A stretch of DNA of 64,000 bases from Gemmatimonadota bacterium (GTDB lineage Bacteria; Gemmatimonadota; Gemmatimonadetes; Longimicrobiales; Gaopeijiaceae), in contig JAURER010000001.1 in NCBI GenBank assembly GCA_030827315.1, positions 99,562 through 163,561 of the forward strand, written 5' to 3'. Shown here piece after piece: positions 47,233-55,602 of the stretch. The notes beneath the pieces are model-generated. The model was not told the origin of the DNA. It made no database searches and saw only the letters and a list, made by a program, of their open reading frames with translations. Positions within the stretch are counted from its first letter, which is position 1. Each line of letters begins with the position of its first letter. The position numbers and the translations under genes were made by a program.

Positions 47233-48162
47233 ATGTCGATCCTGTGTGTGGGTAGTGTCGCCCTCGACTCCGTGGAGACCCCGTTCGGCGCGGCCGAACG
47301 CGTGGTCGGCGGGTCCGCGGTGTACTTCGCGGCGGCCGCGACCTTCTTCAACCCCGTCCAGGTGGTGGGCGTGGTCGGGGACGACTATCCGATGGCCGAT
47401 CTGGATTTTCTCGCGTCGCGAGGCGCGGACCTGTCCGGGGTGGAGCGGGCCCGCGGCGAGAGTTTCTTCTGGGCCGGCCGTTACCACTACGACCTGAATA
47501 CCCGTGACACGCTGGAGACCCGGCTCGGCGTCTTCGCGGACTTCGAGCCGAAGATCCCGGACGGCTTTCGGGACGCGCGCTTCGTCTTCCTCGGCAACAT
47601 CGACCCCATGCTCCAGCACGACGTGCTGGACCAGGTGCGTTCGCCACAGGTCGTGGCGTGCGACACGATGAACTTCTGGATCGACGGAAACCGGGATGCG
47701 CTGCTCGCGCTCCTGGCGCGCGTGGACATCCTGATGGTGAACGACGAGGAGGTTCGGCAGCTCGCGGGTGAAGCCAACCTCCTCAGGGCTGCGCGCTGGG
47801 TTCAGGAGCGGGGCCCCGAGGTGGTGATCGTGAAAAAGGGCGAGCACGGCGCGATTCTCTTCGCGAAGGATTGGCTCTTCTACGCCCCGGGCTATCCGCT
47901 GGAGGAGGTCTTCGACCCTACGGGGGCGGGGGACTCCTTCGCCGGTGGCTTCATGGGCCATCTCGCCCGGGCCGGGTCGATGCGGCCGACCGACCTCCGC
48001 CGTGCCATGGTGTACGGCTCCGCGCTCGGCTCCTACGCGTGCGAGCGCTTCAGCATCGACCGTTTCCGCGACCTCTCCGACCGCGCGGTCCACGGCCGGG
48101 TCGAGGAGTTCCGACGGATCACCGCGTTCGAAACCCAGGTATCGGTGGAAGAGCATGTCTGA
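47233..48162 (+). CDS. PfkB-family sugar/nucleoside kinase
   Basis: A 309-residue ribokinase-like kinase. It starts with ILCVGSVALDSVETPFG and GGSAVYFAAAATFF. It ends with the PfkB signature region DPTGAGDSFAGGFMGHLA, containing the catalytic Asp and the anion hole. The substrate is not evident; this subgroup, next to argS and purM, may act on a nucleoside or ribose-type sugar. The ATG directly follows the argS stop, and the purM ATG overlaps its end by 8 nt. Confidence 0.85.
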   Translation: MSILCVGSVALDSVETPFGAAERVVGGSAVYFAAAATFFNPVQVVGVVGDDYPMADLDFLASRGADLSGVERARGESFFWAGRYHYDLNTRDTLETRLGVFADFEPKIPDGFRDARFVFLGNIDPMLQHDVLDQVRSPQVVACDTMNFWIDGNRDALLALLARVDILMVNDEEVRQLAGEANLLRAARWVQERGPEVVIVKKGEHGAILFAKDWLFYAPGYPLEEVFDPTGAGDSFAGGFMGHLARAGSMRPTDLRRAMVYGSALGSYACERFSIDRFRDLSDRAVHGRVEEFRRITAFETQVSVEEHV

Positions 48163-49183
48163 CGGACTCAGCTACGCAGCGGCCGGCGTCGATCTCGACG
48201 CGGCCGAGCGCACCAAGGAGGGGCTCAGGGCCCTCGTCGCCTCCACCCGTGACAGGTTCACCCTGTCCGAGCTCGGCCAGTTCGGCGGGCTGTACCAGGT
48301 CCCCGATGACATCGACGGACCCGTCCTCGTGTCGAGCGCCGACGGGGTGGGGACCAAGCTGAAGCTCGCCTTCGCCACAGGCCGCCACGACACCGTGGGT
48401 CAATGCCTGGTAAACCACTGCGTCAACGACATTCTCGTGCAGGGCGCGCGCCCACTTTTCTTTCTCGACTACCTCGCCACGGGTGAGATGGACGAGACGG
48501 TGGTGCAGGAGGTGGTTCGGGGGGTCGCGATCGCGTGCCGGGACAACGGTTGCGCCCTGCTGGGCGGGGAGACGGCCCAGATGCCGGACTTCTACGCCCG
48601 GGATGAATACGATCTGGCCGGCTTCATCGTCGGGGCCGTGGCGCGTGACCGCGTGCTGGACGGTTCGGCCATCCGGGAAGGAGACGTCCTCGTCGGCCTG
48701 GGTTCCACGGGACTGCACACCAACGGCTACACGCTCGCCCGCAAGATCGTCTTCGAGGTCATGGGGCTCGGGGTGGACGACGAGCTTCCGGGTACCGGAC
48801 GGAGCGCGGGCGAGGAACTGCTCGCCGTGCACCGCAGCTACCTCGGCGTGCTGCGCCGGCCGCTCGAGGACCGGATCGTGCACGGGCTCGCGCACGTGAC
48901 GGGGGGCGGCATCCCGGGAAACCTGCCGCGCGTCTTGCCGGAGGGCCTTGGGGCGATCGTGGACCGCGGCGCCTGGGAGGTTCCCGCCGTCTTCCAGACC
49001 CTCCAGGACGCGGGGGGCGTGGCGCTCGGCGAGATGGACCGCGTGTTCAACATGGGGGTCGGCATGATCGTGGTCGTCGAGGCCTCGGACGCCAGGGCCG
49101 TGATCGACGCCGCCCGGAACGGTGGCGTCGACGCGTGGACGATCGGGTCGATCTGCCAGGGCTCGGGGGTCACCTACCGGTGA
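48155..49183 (+). CDS. purM: Phosphoribosylformylglycinamidine cyclo-ligase (AIR synthase)
   Basis: A 342-residue ATP-dependent enzyme making aminoimidazole ribonucleotide, the fifth step of purine synthesis. Signatures: LSYAAAGVDLDAAERTKEGL, VSSADGVGTKLKLAF, VNHCVNDILVQGARPLFFLD, GCALLGGETAQMPDFY and the C-terminal VTGGGIPGNLPRVLP. The ATG at 48155 overlaps the kinase end by 8 nt. No other pur gene is adjacent. Confidence 0.95.
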   Translation: MSDGLSYAAAGVDLDAAERTKEGLRALVASTRDRFTLSELGQFGGLYQVPDDIDGPVLVSSADGVGTKLKLAFATGRHDTVGQCLVNHCVNDILVQGARPLFFLDYLATGEMDETVVQEVVRGVAIACRDNGCALLGGETAQMPDFYARDEYDLAGFIVGAVARDRVLDGSAIREGDVLVGLGSTGLHTNGYTLARKIVFEVMGLGVDDELPGTGRSAGEELLAVHRSYLGVLRRPLEDRIVHGLAHVTGGGIPGNLPRVLPEGLGAIVDRGAWEVPAVFQTLQDAGGVALGEMDRVFNMGVGMIVVVEASDARAVIDAARNGGVDAWTIGSICQGSGVTYR

Positions 49184-50142
49184 CGCGCCGCCTCGCCCGC
49201 GTCGGGCTTGCCTCCGCGGTTCTCGCGGTCGGCACGGCCGCGCCGCCCCTCGGCGCCCAGAGTCCCGACGACCTCATAAACGCCTGCCGAGGTGCGGGCG
49301 GAGGGCTCGCGCGCTGTTCGGCCGCCGCGGTCGGAAGCCGCGCGATGCAGGGGCAGCTCGGCCTGCTCGCGGGCCTCGGCTCGGAGATCGGGGGAACGGC
49401 GACGACGCTCGCCACGCGTATCGGGGGTGGACCCCGCCTGACCATCGGCGCCCGCCTGGCGGTCGCCGACGCGTCGCTTCCCGACCCGACGGACGCGGCG
49501 GGGCTCGGCGAACGGTCGTTCTTCGTCCCCTCGGTCCACGTCGACGGGGCGGTCGGGCTCTTCGACGGCTTTCGGCTCATGCCCACGGTCGGAGGCTTCC
49601 TGTCCGTCGACGTCTTCGGGCGAGCGGCGTTTTCCATGCTGCCCGAGTCGGAGGGCTTCGACGGGGGCGCCACGGCGTTCACCGGTGGGGTACGGCTGGG
49701 CATCTTCCGAGAGGGCTTCACGGTCCCGGGCGTGTCCGTCTCCCTTTCCCGCCGCTGGGTGGGGTCGGCCGGGTTCGGAAGCGCCGGCACGGACCCGGTA
49801 GCGTTCGAGGTGGACCCCGCTGTCACCGCCGCGCGGGCCACGATCGGCAAGGATCTCTTCGCCGTGGAGTGGCTCGCGGGGGTGGGCCGCGACGATTATT
49901 CGGGGCGGGCCACCACGTACGTCTCGGACGGCGGCGGGGGGACCGCGTCCTCTTCGTCGGACCTCGAGTCGTCCCGCTGGATCTACTTCGGTGGTGCCTC
50001 GATGACGTGGGGCGTCGTCCTGAACGTCGCGCTCGAGGCCGGTTGGGCGCAGGGGGCCGATCCGGTGTCCGCGTATGCCGGCCGTTTCGATCCGGAGGGT
50101 GGAGTTCCCTTCGGGAGCCTGTCGGTCCGGCTCGTCCTGTGA
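49180..50142 (+). CDS. Secreted, probably outer-membrane beta-barrel protein of unknown function
   Basis: A 320-residue protein starting at a GTG that overlaps the purM stop (GTGA). A signal peptide is clear (RRLARVGLASAVLAVGTAAP then GAQ). A short segment with a Cys pair (INACRGAGGGLARCS) follows. The rest alternates polar and hydrophobic residues with many Gly and aromatic positions (VHVDGAVGLFDGFRLMPTVG, GVRLGIFREGF), as in small outer-membrane barrels. The last residues (SLSVRLVL) could be a final strand. I do not recognise the family. It lies between purM and ribD. Confidence 0.7.
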   Translation: MTRRLARVGLASAVLAVGTAAPPLGAQSPDDLINACRGAGGGLARCSAAAVGSRAMQGQLGLLAGLGSEIGGTATTLATRIGGGPRLTIGARLAVADASLPDPTDAAGLGERSFFVPSVHVDGAVGLFDGFRLMPTVGGFLSVDVFGRAAFSMLPESEGFDGGATAFTGGVRLGIFREGFTVPGVSVSLSRRWVGSAGFGSAGTDPVAFEVDPAVTAARATIGKDLFAVEWLAGVGRDDYSGRATTYVSDGGGGTASSSSDLESSRWIYFGGASMTWGVVLNVALEAGWAQGADPVSAYAGRFDPEGGVPFGSLSVRLVL

Positions 50143-50155
50143 CCCCGTGAATGCC

Positions 50156-51274
50156 ATGGCTCCGCACAGCATCCTGTCTCCGCAGGACTCGGCGCACCTC
50201 GAGTGGGCGCGGCGCATCGCGCGACGCGGATGGGGACGCGTGCACCCGAACCCCGTAGTGGGGTGTGTGCTCGTCCGTGAGGGGCGGGTCGTCGGAGAGG
50301 GATTCCATGAAGTCTTCGGTGGGCCCCACGCGGAGATCGTCGCCCTCGAGAGGGCGCTCGGTGAAGCCGAGGGAGCCACCGCGTACGTAAGCCTGGAGCC
50401 CTGCAACCATCAGGGGAAGACGCCGCCCTGTGCGGAAGCGCTCATCTCCGCGGGCGTGACGCGGGTCGTGTACGGGGCCGCTGATCCGGGCGAGGAGTCG
50501 GGGGGCGGGGCGGAGACGCTCCGGGCCGCGGGTGTGGAGGTCGTGGGCCCCGTCTGGTCGCCCGCGACGGGTCGAGCCGAGAACCCCGCGTTTCAGCACG
50601 CGGCGCGGCACGAGACCCCCTTCGTGGCGCTCAAGCTCGCGATGTCGCTCGACGCACGCATCGCGGCGACCAGCGGGGAGCGTACGCGGGTTACGGGCGT
50701 GGACGCCGAGCGGGAGGTCCACCGGCTCCGGACCGGCTTCGACGCCGTGATGGTCGGTGCGGGGACCGTCGTCGCCGACGATCCCCGGCTCACCGTCCGC
50801 CTCGTGCCCGCGGGGCGCCAGGCCACGCGGCGGATCCTGCTGCTGCCCGATGCCGAGCTGCCCGTCGGCGCGGCCGTCCTGCGGGACGTCCCCGACGCGC
50901 CGTTGCACGTGTTCTGCCGGGAGGGCGCCTCGGAGGCCGCCATGGAGCATCTTGAGGCTGCCGGCGCGCACGTGCACCCGGTACCCGGCACGCCGGAGGC
51001 GCTCGACCTCGAAGCCGTGCTCGGCGTGAGCCGGGGACTTGGAATCCGGTCGATCCTGTGCGAAGGGGGACGCATGCTCGCCGACAGCCTCCTCCGGGAG
51101 CGCCGGGTGCAGCGGCTCTACCTCTTCGTCGCCCCGGTGACGTTCGGGGAGGACGGCGTCCCCGCCTTTCCCGCGGATGCCGGAGCCCTGGTGTGGAGCG
51201 ACTTCCAGCCCGCCATGGAGCCTGAGGCGTTCGGGCGCGATACGCTGCTGGTCTTCGACCGGCAGGAGGGGTGA
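50156..51274 (+). CDS. ribD: Bifunctional riboflavin biosynthesis deaminase/reductase RibD
   Basis: A 372-residue two-domain enzyme. The N-terminal deaminase has the zinc motif GPHAEIVAL and, further on, EPCNHQGKTPPC. The reductase domain begins near residue 150 (PFVALKLAMSLDARIA) and includes GVDAEREVHRLRTGFDAVMVGAGTV-type sequence and ILCEGGRMLADSLL. It carries out the deamination and reduction steps of riboflavin synthesis. ATG 50156 is chosen; GTG 50147 is an in-frame alternative. The stop overlaps the ribE GTG. No FMN riboswitch is seen upstream; the gene follows the barrel protein after 13 nt. Confidence 0.95.
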   Translation: MAPHSILSPQDSAHLEWARRIARRGWGRVHPNPVVGCVLVREGRVVGEGFHEVFGGPHAEIVALERALGEAEGATAYVSLEPCNHQGKTPPCAEALISAGVTRVVYGAADPGEESGGGAETLRAAGVEVVGPVWSPATGRAENPAFQHAARHETPFVALKLAMSLDARIAATSGERTRVTGVDAEREVHRLRTGFDAVMVGAGTVVADDPRLTVRLVPAGRQATRRILLLPDAELPVGAAVLRDVPDAPLHVFCREGASEAAMEHLEAAGAHVHPVPGTPEALDLEAVLGVSRGLGIRSILCEGGRMLADSLLRERRVQRLYLFVAPVTFGEDGVPAFPADAGALVWSDFQPAMEPEAFGRDTLLVFDRQEG

Positions 51275-51882
51275 CCGACGTGTTCAGCGGAATCGTCGAA
51301 CGCGTCGGTGTCGTGCTCCGCGTGGAAGAGCGCGCCACGACGCGACGCCTCCGGGTTGAAGCGCCGGAGCTCGCGCCGGAGCTCGCACCGGGTGATTCGG
51401 TCGCCGTGGATGGCGCCTGCCTCACCGTGACCGCGGTCGACGCGACGTCCTTCGCCGTGGACGTGATCGGCACGACCCTGCAACGAACGATCGCCGGAAC
51501 GTACCGCGACGGCAGCCGTGTGAACCTCGAGCGCGCGCTTCTCGCGGGCGCGCGACTCGACGGCCATCTCGTTCAGGGACATGTAGATGCAGTCGGATAT
51601 CTCGAGCAGTCTATCAAGGACGGCGACTTCTGGCTGATGGATTTCCGCATCCCCGCGGACGTTCACGCACAGACGATCGAGCACGGCTCGATCACCCTGA
51701 ACGGGGTCAGTCTGACGGTGAGTGAACTCCTTCCGTCGGACGGGGTTCGTATCGGCGTGATTCCGTTCACCCACGAGCACACCAACCTCGGGACGCTCCG
51801 TCCCGGCGCCCTCGTCAACGTCGAGGGCGATCTCATCGGCAAATACGTCGCGAGGCTCCTCGCACAGCGGGGACGGCCCTGA
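51271..51882 (+). CDS. ribE: Riboflavin synthase alpha subunit
   Basis: A 203-residue protein with two lumazine-binding repeats (VFSGIVERVGVV with GDSVAVDGACLTVTAV; LDGHLVQGHVDAVG with HGSITLNGVSLTV). It dismutates two 6,7-dimethyl-8-ribityllumazine molecules to riboflavin. The GTG start overlaps ribD (GTGA) and ribBA starts immediately after the stop. A short Ala-Pro-Glu-Leu duplication (APELAPELAPGD) lies in the first repeat. Confidence 0.95.
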   Translation: MTDVFSGIVERVGVVLRVEERATTRRLRVEAPELAPELAPGDSVAVDGACLTVTAVDATSFAVDVIGTTLQRTIAGTYRDGSRVNLERALLAGARLDGHLVQGHVDAVGYLEQSIKDGDFWLMDFRIPADVHAQTIEHGSITLNGVSLTVSELLPSDGVRIGVIPFTHEHTNLGTLRPGALVNVEGDLIGKYVARLLAQRGRP

Positions 51883-53091
51883 ATGTCTGAAACGAAATTC
51901 GACCGCATCGAAGACGCCCTCGAAGACATCCGGCTCGGGCGCATGGTGATCGTCGCCGACGACGAGGACCGGGAAAACGAAGGCGACCTGGTCATGGCCG
52001 CTTCCGCGGTCACCCCGGACCACGTGAACTTCATGGCCCAGTATGGTCGCGGGCTCATCTGCGTCACGCTCACGCCGGAACGGGCCGACCAGCTCGAGCT
52101 GCCCCTGATGACCGATCGCAACACGGACCCCCAGGGAACGGCATTCACGATCTCGGTCGACGCCCACACCCGATTCGGGGTCACCACCGGCATCAGCGCC
52201 CAGGACCGGGCGACGACGATCCAGATTCTCGCCGACGAGGCCACGCGCCCGGAAGACCTCCGACGCCCGGGGCACGTCTTTCCGTTGCGCGCCAAGGCGG
52301 GGGGCGTGCTGCGGCGCGTGGGGCAGACCGAGGCTTCCGTCGACCTCGCCGAGCTCGCGGGACTTCCGCCCGTGGGCGTGATCTGCGAGATCCTCGACGC
52401 GGACGGCACGATGGCGCGCCGACCCCGGCTCGAGGCTTTCGCCCGGGAACACGACCTCCGCTTCATCACGGTCGCCCAGCTCGTCGCCTACCGCCTGCGG
52501 CGGACGCGCCTCGTCGAGCGCATCGCGAACGCGCACATGCCTACGGCGGCCGGTGAGTTCCAGGTCATCGGCTACCGCAGCGTGCTCGACGGTCGGGAGC
52601 ACCTGGCCCTCGTGAAGGGCGACCTCCAGGGCAAGGCCAACGTGCTCGTCCGCATGCACTCCGAGTGCCTCACCGGTGACGTCTTCGGTTCCCTTCGTTG
52701 CGACTGCGGCGAGCAGCTCGAAGCGGCCATGCGGCGCATCGAGGACGAGGGCGCAGGCGCGATCGTGTACCTGCGCCAGGAGGGTCGGGGCATCGGGCTG
52801 GGCAACAAGCTCAAGGCGTACCACCTGCAGGAGTCCGGTCTCGACACGGTGGAGGCCAACGAGGCCCTCGGCTTCCAGCCCGACCTGCGCGATTACGGCA
52901 TCGGCGCGCAGATCCTGCTCGATCTGGGCCTCCACTCGATCCGTCTGCTCACCAACAATCCCAAGAAGATCGTCGGTCTCGACGGGTACGACATCGAGAT
53001 CACCGGGCGCGAGCCGCTCCACGTTGAACCGGGCGAGCACAACGTCCGTTACCTCGAAACCAAGCGCTCCAAGCTGGGACACCTCCTGTGA
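51883..53091 (+). CDS. ribBA: Bifunctional DHBP synthase / GTP cyclohydrolase II
   Basis: A 402-residue fusion. The N-terminal RibB part has DDEDRENEGDLVMAA, VTTGISAQDRATTI and RPGHVFPLRAKAGGVL. The C-terminal RibA part (from about residue 215) has RMHSECLTGDVFGSLRCDCG with the three zinc Cys, LRQEGRGIGLGNKL and LTNNPKKIVGLDGY. It supplies both precursors of lumazine. The ATG abuts the ribE stop, and the ribH GTG overlaps its stop. Confidence 0.96.
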   Translation: MSETKFDRIEDALEDIRLGRMVIVADDEDRENEGDLVMAASAVTPDHVNFMAQYGRGLICVTLTPERADQLELPLMTDRNTDPQGTAFTISVDAHTRFGVTTGISAQDRATTIQILADEATRPEDLRRPGHVFPLRAKAGGVLRRVGQTEASVDLAELAGLPPVGVICEILDADGTMARRPRLEAFAREHDLRFITVAQLVAYRLRRTRLVERIANAHMPTAAGEFQVIGYRSVLDGREHLALVKGDLQGKANVLVRMHSECLTGDVFGSLRCDCGEQLEAAMRRIEDEGAGAIVYLRQEGRGIGLGNKLKAYHLQESGLDTVEANEALGFQPDLRDYGIGAQILLDLGLHSIRLLTNNPKKIVGLDGYDIEITGREPLHVEPGEHNVRYLETKRSKLGHLL

Positions 53092-53582
53092 GCACCACCG
53101 GATCGTACATCGACGCGCTGCGCGGGGGGCTCGACGCGTCCGGCCTGCGGGTCGCGATCGTCGCGTCGCGGTTCAACGCCGACATCACCGACAGCCTCGT
53201 GGAGGGAGCCCGCGCCGCACTGCGGGAGCACGGAGGGCAGGACGAGGACGCGGCCGTCATCCGCGTGCCCGGCGCCTGGGAGTTGCCGCAGACGGCCGCG
53301 AGAGCGGCCGAATCCGGGCGCTTCGACGCGATCATCGCGCTCGGATGCGTCATCCGCGGTGAGACCCCGCACTTCCACTACGTATGCGAGGAGGCCTCGC
53401 TCGGGCTGGGCGCCGTCGCGCGTTCGGCCGACGTGCCCGTGCTGTTCGGCGTGCTGACCACGGACGACCGGGCGCAGGCGCTCGCGCGCGCGGGTCGCGG
53501 CCGCGACAACAAGGGGTACGAGGCGGCCGTCGCCGCCCTCGAGATGATCGGAGTCTACCGGTCGTTGCGCGGGACGTCGTGA
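53088..53582 (+). CDS. ribH: 6,7-dimethyl-8-ribityllumazine synthase
   Basis: A 164-residue lumazine synthase. Key parts are present: VAIVASRFNADITDSLVEGA, VIRVPGAWELPQTA, ALGCVIRGETPHFHYVCEEA and VLFGVLTTDDRAQALARAG. The usual NxEQA is replaced by DDRAQA, which occurs as a variant. It starts at a GTG overlapping ribBA and its stop overlaps nusB, a common ribH-nusB arrangement. Confidence 0.95.
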   Translation: MSTTGSYIDALRGGLDASGLRVAIVASRFNADITDSLVEGARAALREHGGQDEDAAVIRVPGAWELPQTAARAAESGRFDAIIALGCVIRGETPHFHYVCEEASLGLGAVARSADVPVLFGVLTTDDRAQALARAGRGRDNKGYEAAVAALEMIGVYRSLRGTS

Positions 53583-54064
53583 GCGCCCCCGCCGGAGGGG
53601 TCCCGACCGGGCCGGGAAGTGCGACCCGGCTCGACCGCCGTGAGCGCATCGACCGGTCGCGCTCGCGGGCCTGGGCGCTCCAGATCCACTACCGGTGGGA
53701 GTCCGGGGGCCGCGAAGGCTCGCTGCGCGACGCTCTGGTAGAGACGACGGGAAACCGTCGCATCGCGCTGCGTCGGCTTCCCATGGTCCGCGAGCTGCTG
53801 ACGACCCTCGACGCCAACCTGGGCGAGATCGACGGGGCCTTGCGCGGCGCGCTCGACAACTGGAGCCTGGACCGGCTCTCCTCGATCGACCGAGGAGTCC
53901 TGCGCATCGGGGCCGCCGAGCTGCTCATGCACGACGACGTCCCGCCGAAGGTCGCCATCCAGGAGGCGATCCGTCTCGCCGAATCGTACGGGGGCCACGA
54001 GTCCCCCCGCTTCGTGAACGGCGTGCTCGATGCCCTCTACAAGAGGCGATCGGGGCAGGGGTGA
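53579..54064 (+). CDS. nusB: Transcription antitermination factor NusB
   Basis: A 161-residue helical protein of the rRNA antitermination complex; it binds boxA RNA with S10. Typical pieces: RRERIDRSRSRAWALQIHYR, NLGEIDGALRGALDNWSLDR, SSIDRGVLRIGAAELLM, PPKVAIQEAIRLAESYGGHE and FVNGVLDALYK. The first 20 residues are an extra unstructured piece. The GTG overlaps the ribH stop, and the glycosyltransferase GTG overlaps its own stop. Confidence 0.93.
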   Translation: MSAPAGGVPTGPGSATRLDRRERIDRSRSRAWALQIHYRWESGGREGSLRDALVETTGNRRIALRRLPMVRELLTTLDANLGEIDGALRGALDNWSLDRLSSIDRGVLRIGAAELLMHDDVPPKVAIQEAIRLAESYGGHESPRFVNGVLDALYKRRSGQG

Positions 54065-55194
54065 AGTCCGGGCTCAGGATTCTCGTGGTCAACTGGCTCG
54101 ACCGGGAGAATCCGCAGTCGGGTGGCGCCGAGACCCACCTGCACGAGGTCTTCGGCCGACTCGCCGCCCGCGGCCACGAGGTCACGGCGCTCGTTTCGGG
54201 GTGGGCCGGGTGCTCTTCGCGGGCCCAGCTCGACGGGATCCAGGTCCATCGCGCCGGCCGCCGCCACACCTTCTCCCTCGCGGGGCCTCGGTACTACCGG
54301 CGCCACCTGTCGGGGATGGCCTTCGATATCGTGGTCGAGGACCTGAACAAGGTCCCGCTCTTCACGCCCTGGTGGGCCGACGCTCCGGTCGTGCTGCTCT
54401 GCCACCACCTCTTCGGGACGACCGCGTTTCATGCGGGGCCGGCGCCGCTCGCCGCCGCCACCTGGCTCCTCGAACGTCCCATCCCCAGGGTCTTTCGCGA
54501 CGTGCCGACCATCGCGGTTTCCGAGAGCACACGCGCGGACCTCGCGGAGCGCGGCCTACCCGCCGGGCAGATCGAGGTCGTCACCAACGGCATCGACGTG
54601 CGGCGCTTCACGCCCGAGCCTGCGGGGCGGCGCTTCGATCGCCCGACCATCCTGTACCTGGGGCGCCTCAAGAGATACAAGCGCGTGGACCTCGTGATCG
54701 AGGCCGTCGCGCGGCTCGGCGAGGCAGGCACCGACGTCGAGCTGCTGGTGGGCGGCACCGGGGACCAGGCGGAGGAACTCCATGATCTCGCCGGCCTGCT
54801 CGACGTCGCCGACCGGGTGCGCTTTCTCGGATACGTGTCGGAAGACGACAAGCTCGAGCTCATGCGGACCGCGTGGATACACGTCCTCGTGTCCGAGAAG
54901 GAGGGGTGGGGGATCTCCAACCTCGAGGCCGCCGCGTGCGGAACGCCCTCGGTCGCCGCGGACGCTCCCGGCCTGCGTGAATCGGTCGTGGACGGGGTGA
55001 CCGGACTGCTGGTGCCTCCGGACGACCCCGACGCGCTCGCCGCGGCGATGCGTTCGCTGATCGAGGATCCCGCACGCCGCGACGCGATGGGGCGGGAGGC
55101 CCGACGCTTCTCCGAGCGCTTCACCTGGGATGCGGCCGCCGACGCGTTCGAGGATGTCCTCAACCGGGTGGTCGGGGCGGCGACCCCACGGTAA
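54061..55194 (+). CDS. GT4-family glycosyltransferase
   Basis: A 377-residue GT-B glycosyltransferase. The N-terminal domain opens with LRILVVNWLDRENPQSGGAE, where GGAE is a typical acceptor-side loop. The C-terminal domain has ILYLGRLKRYKRVDLVIEA and the nucleotide-sugar site EKEGWGISNLEAAACGTPSV. It probably transfers a sugar in lipopolysaccharide, glycolipid or protein glycosylation; donor and acceptor are unknown. The GTG overlaps nusB. It is the last gene before the hpf-PTS cluster. Confidence 0.88.
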   Translation: MKSGLRILVVNWLDRENPQSGGAETHLHEVFGRLAARGHEVTALVSGWAGCSSRAQLDGIQVHRAGRRHTFSLAGPRYYRRHLSGMAFDIVVEDLNKVPLFTPWWADAPVVLLCHHLFGTTAFHAGPAPLAAATWLLERPIPRVFRDVPTIAVSESTRADLAERGLPAGQIEVVTNGIDVRRFTPEPAGRRFDRPTILYLGRLKRYKRVDLVIEAVARLGEAGTDVELLVGGTGDQAEELHDLAGLLDVADRVRFLGYVSEDDKLELMRTAWIHVLVSEKEGWGISNLEAAACGTPSVAADAPGLRESVVDGVTGLLVPPDDPDALAAAMRSLIEDPARRDAMGREARRFSERFTWDAAADAFEDVLNRVVGAATPR

Positions 55195-55199
55195 CTTTG
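55192..55199 (+). promoter_or_regulatory. TAACTTTG element, possible promoter of the hpf-PTS cluster
   Basis: TAACTTTG overlaps the stop of the glycosyltransferase gene and lies 73 nt before the hpf start. It exactly matches the TAnnTTTG -7 element known from Bacteroidota. No TTG is seen at the -33 position, so support is limited. Confidence 0.35.
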
Positions 55200-55271
55200 G
55201 CCTCCGACGTCCCGCTCCTCCCGGAGCGGCCAGATCGCCTCCAGAACGACGTTGAATCGAAAGAGGGTCAC

Positions 55272-55598
55272 GTGCGGGTCTCCATCACCGAGCGGCACTG
55301 CGAAGTAGGCAAGAAGACGCGGGACCGCGCCGAGTCGCAGATCGCTCAGCTGTCCAAGTTCGAGCCGCGGGCCTCCCTGGCGGAAGTCGTGTTCACCGAG
55401 GGCAAGCGGTCGAAGACGGCCGAGGTCGTGGTGCACATCGACGGAGCACCCCACGTCAACGCGCGGGGCGAGGGCGAGTCCTTTCGTACCGCGCTCGATC
55501 AGGTCTCCGAGCGCCTGAGTCGCATCCTGAAGGAGCAACGCGAGCGGCGCCGCGACCACCAGGCGCCGCCCCTCTCCGAGCGGCTCGCCGAGGAGTGA
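55272..55598 (+). CDS. hpf: Ribosome hibernation promoting factor (HPF/RaiA family)
   Basis: A 108-residue short-form HPF. The GTG at 55272 follows GAGGG at a suitable distance and gives VRVSITERHCEVGKKTRD, the first strand and helix of the family. Then come LAEVVFTEGKRSKTAEVVVH and the second helix (SFRTALDQVSERLSRILKEQ), ending in a charged tail. It binds the 30S decoding region and silences ribosomes in starvation. It is directly upstream of hprK, so ribosome dormancy and the PTS cluster may share a transcript. A longer TTG start at 55197 exists but has no ribosome-binding site. Confidence 0.85.
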   Translation: MRVSITERHCEVGKKTRDRAESQIAQLSKFEPRASLAEVVFTEGKRSKTAEVVVHIDGAPHVNARGEGESFRTALDQVSERLSRILKEQRERRRDHQAPPLSERLAEE

Positions 55599-55602
55599 TC
55601 TC

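Noticed and set aside
50143..50160. FMN riboswitch upstream of the riboflavin genes
   Set aside because: ribD follows the previous gene after only 13 nt, and no RFN-type conserved sequence is seen in or before the operon.
55197..55271. TTG 55197 as start of hpf
   Set aside because: No ribosome-binding site, and the extra 25 residues are not HPF-like. GTG 55272 has GAGGG upstream and matches the family start.
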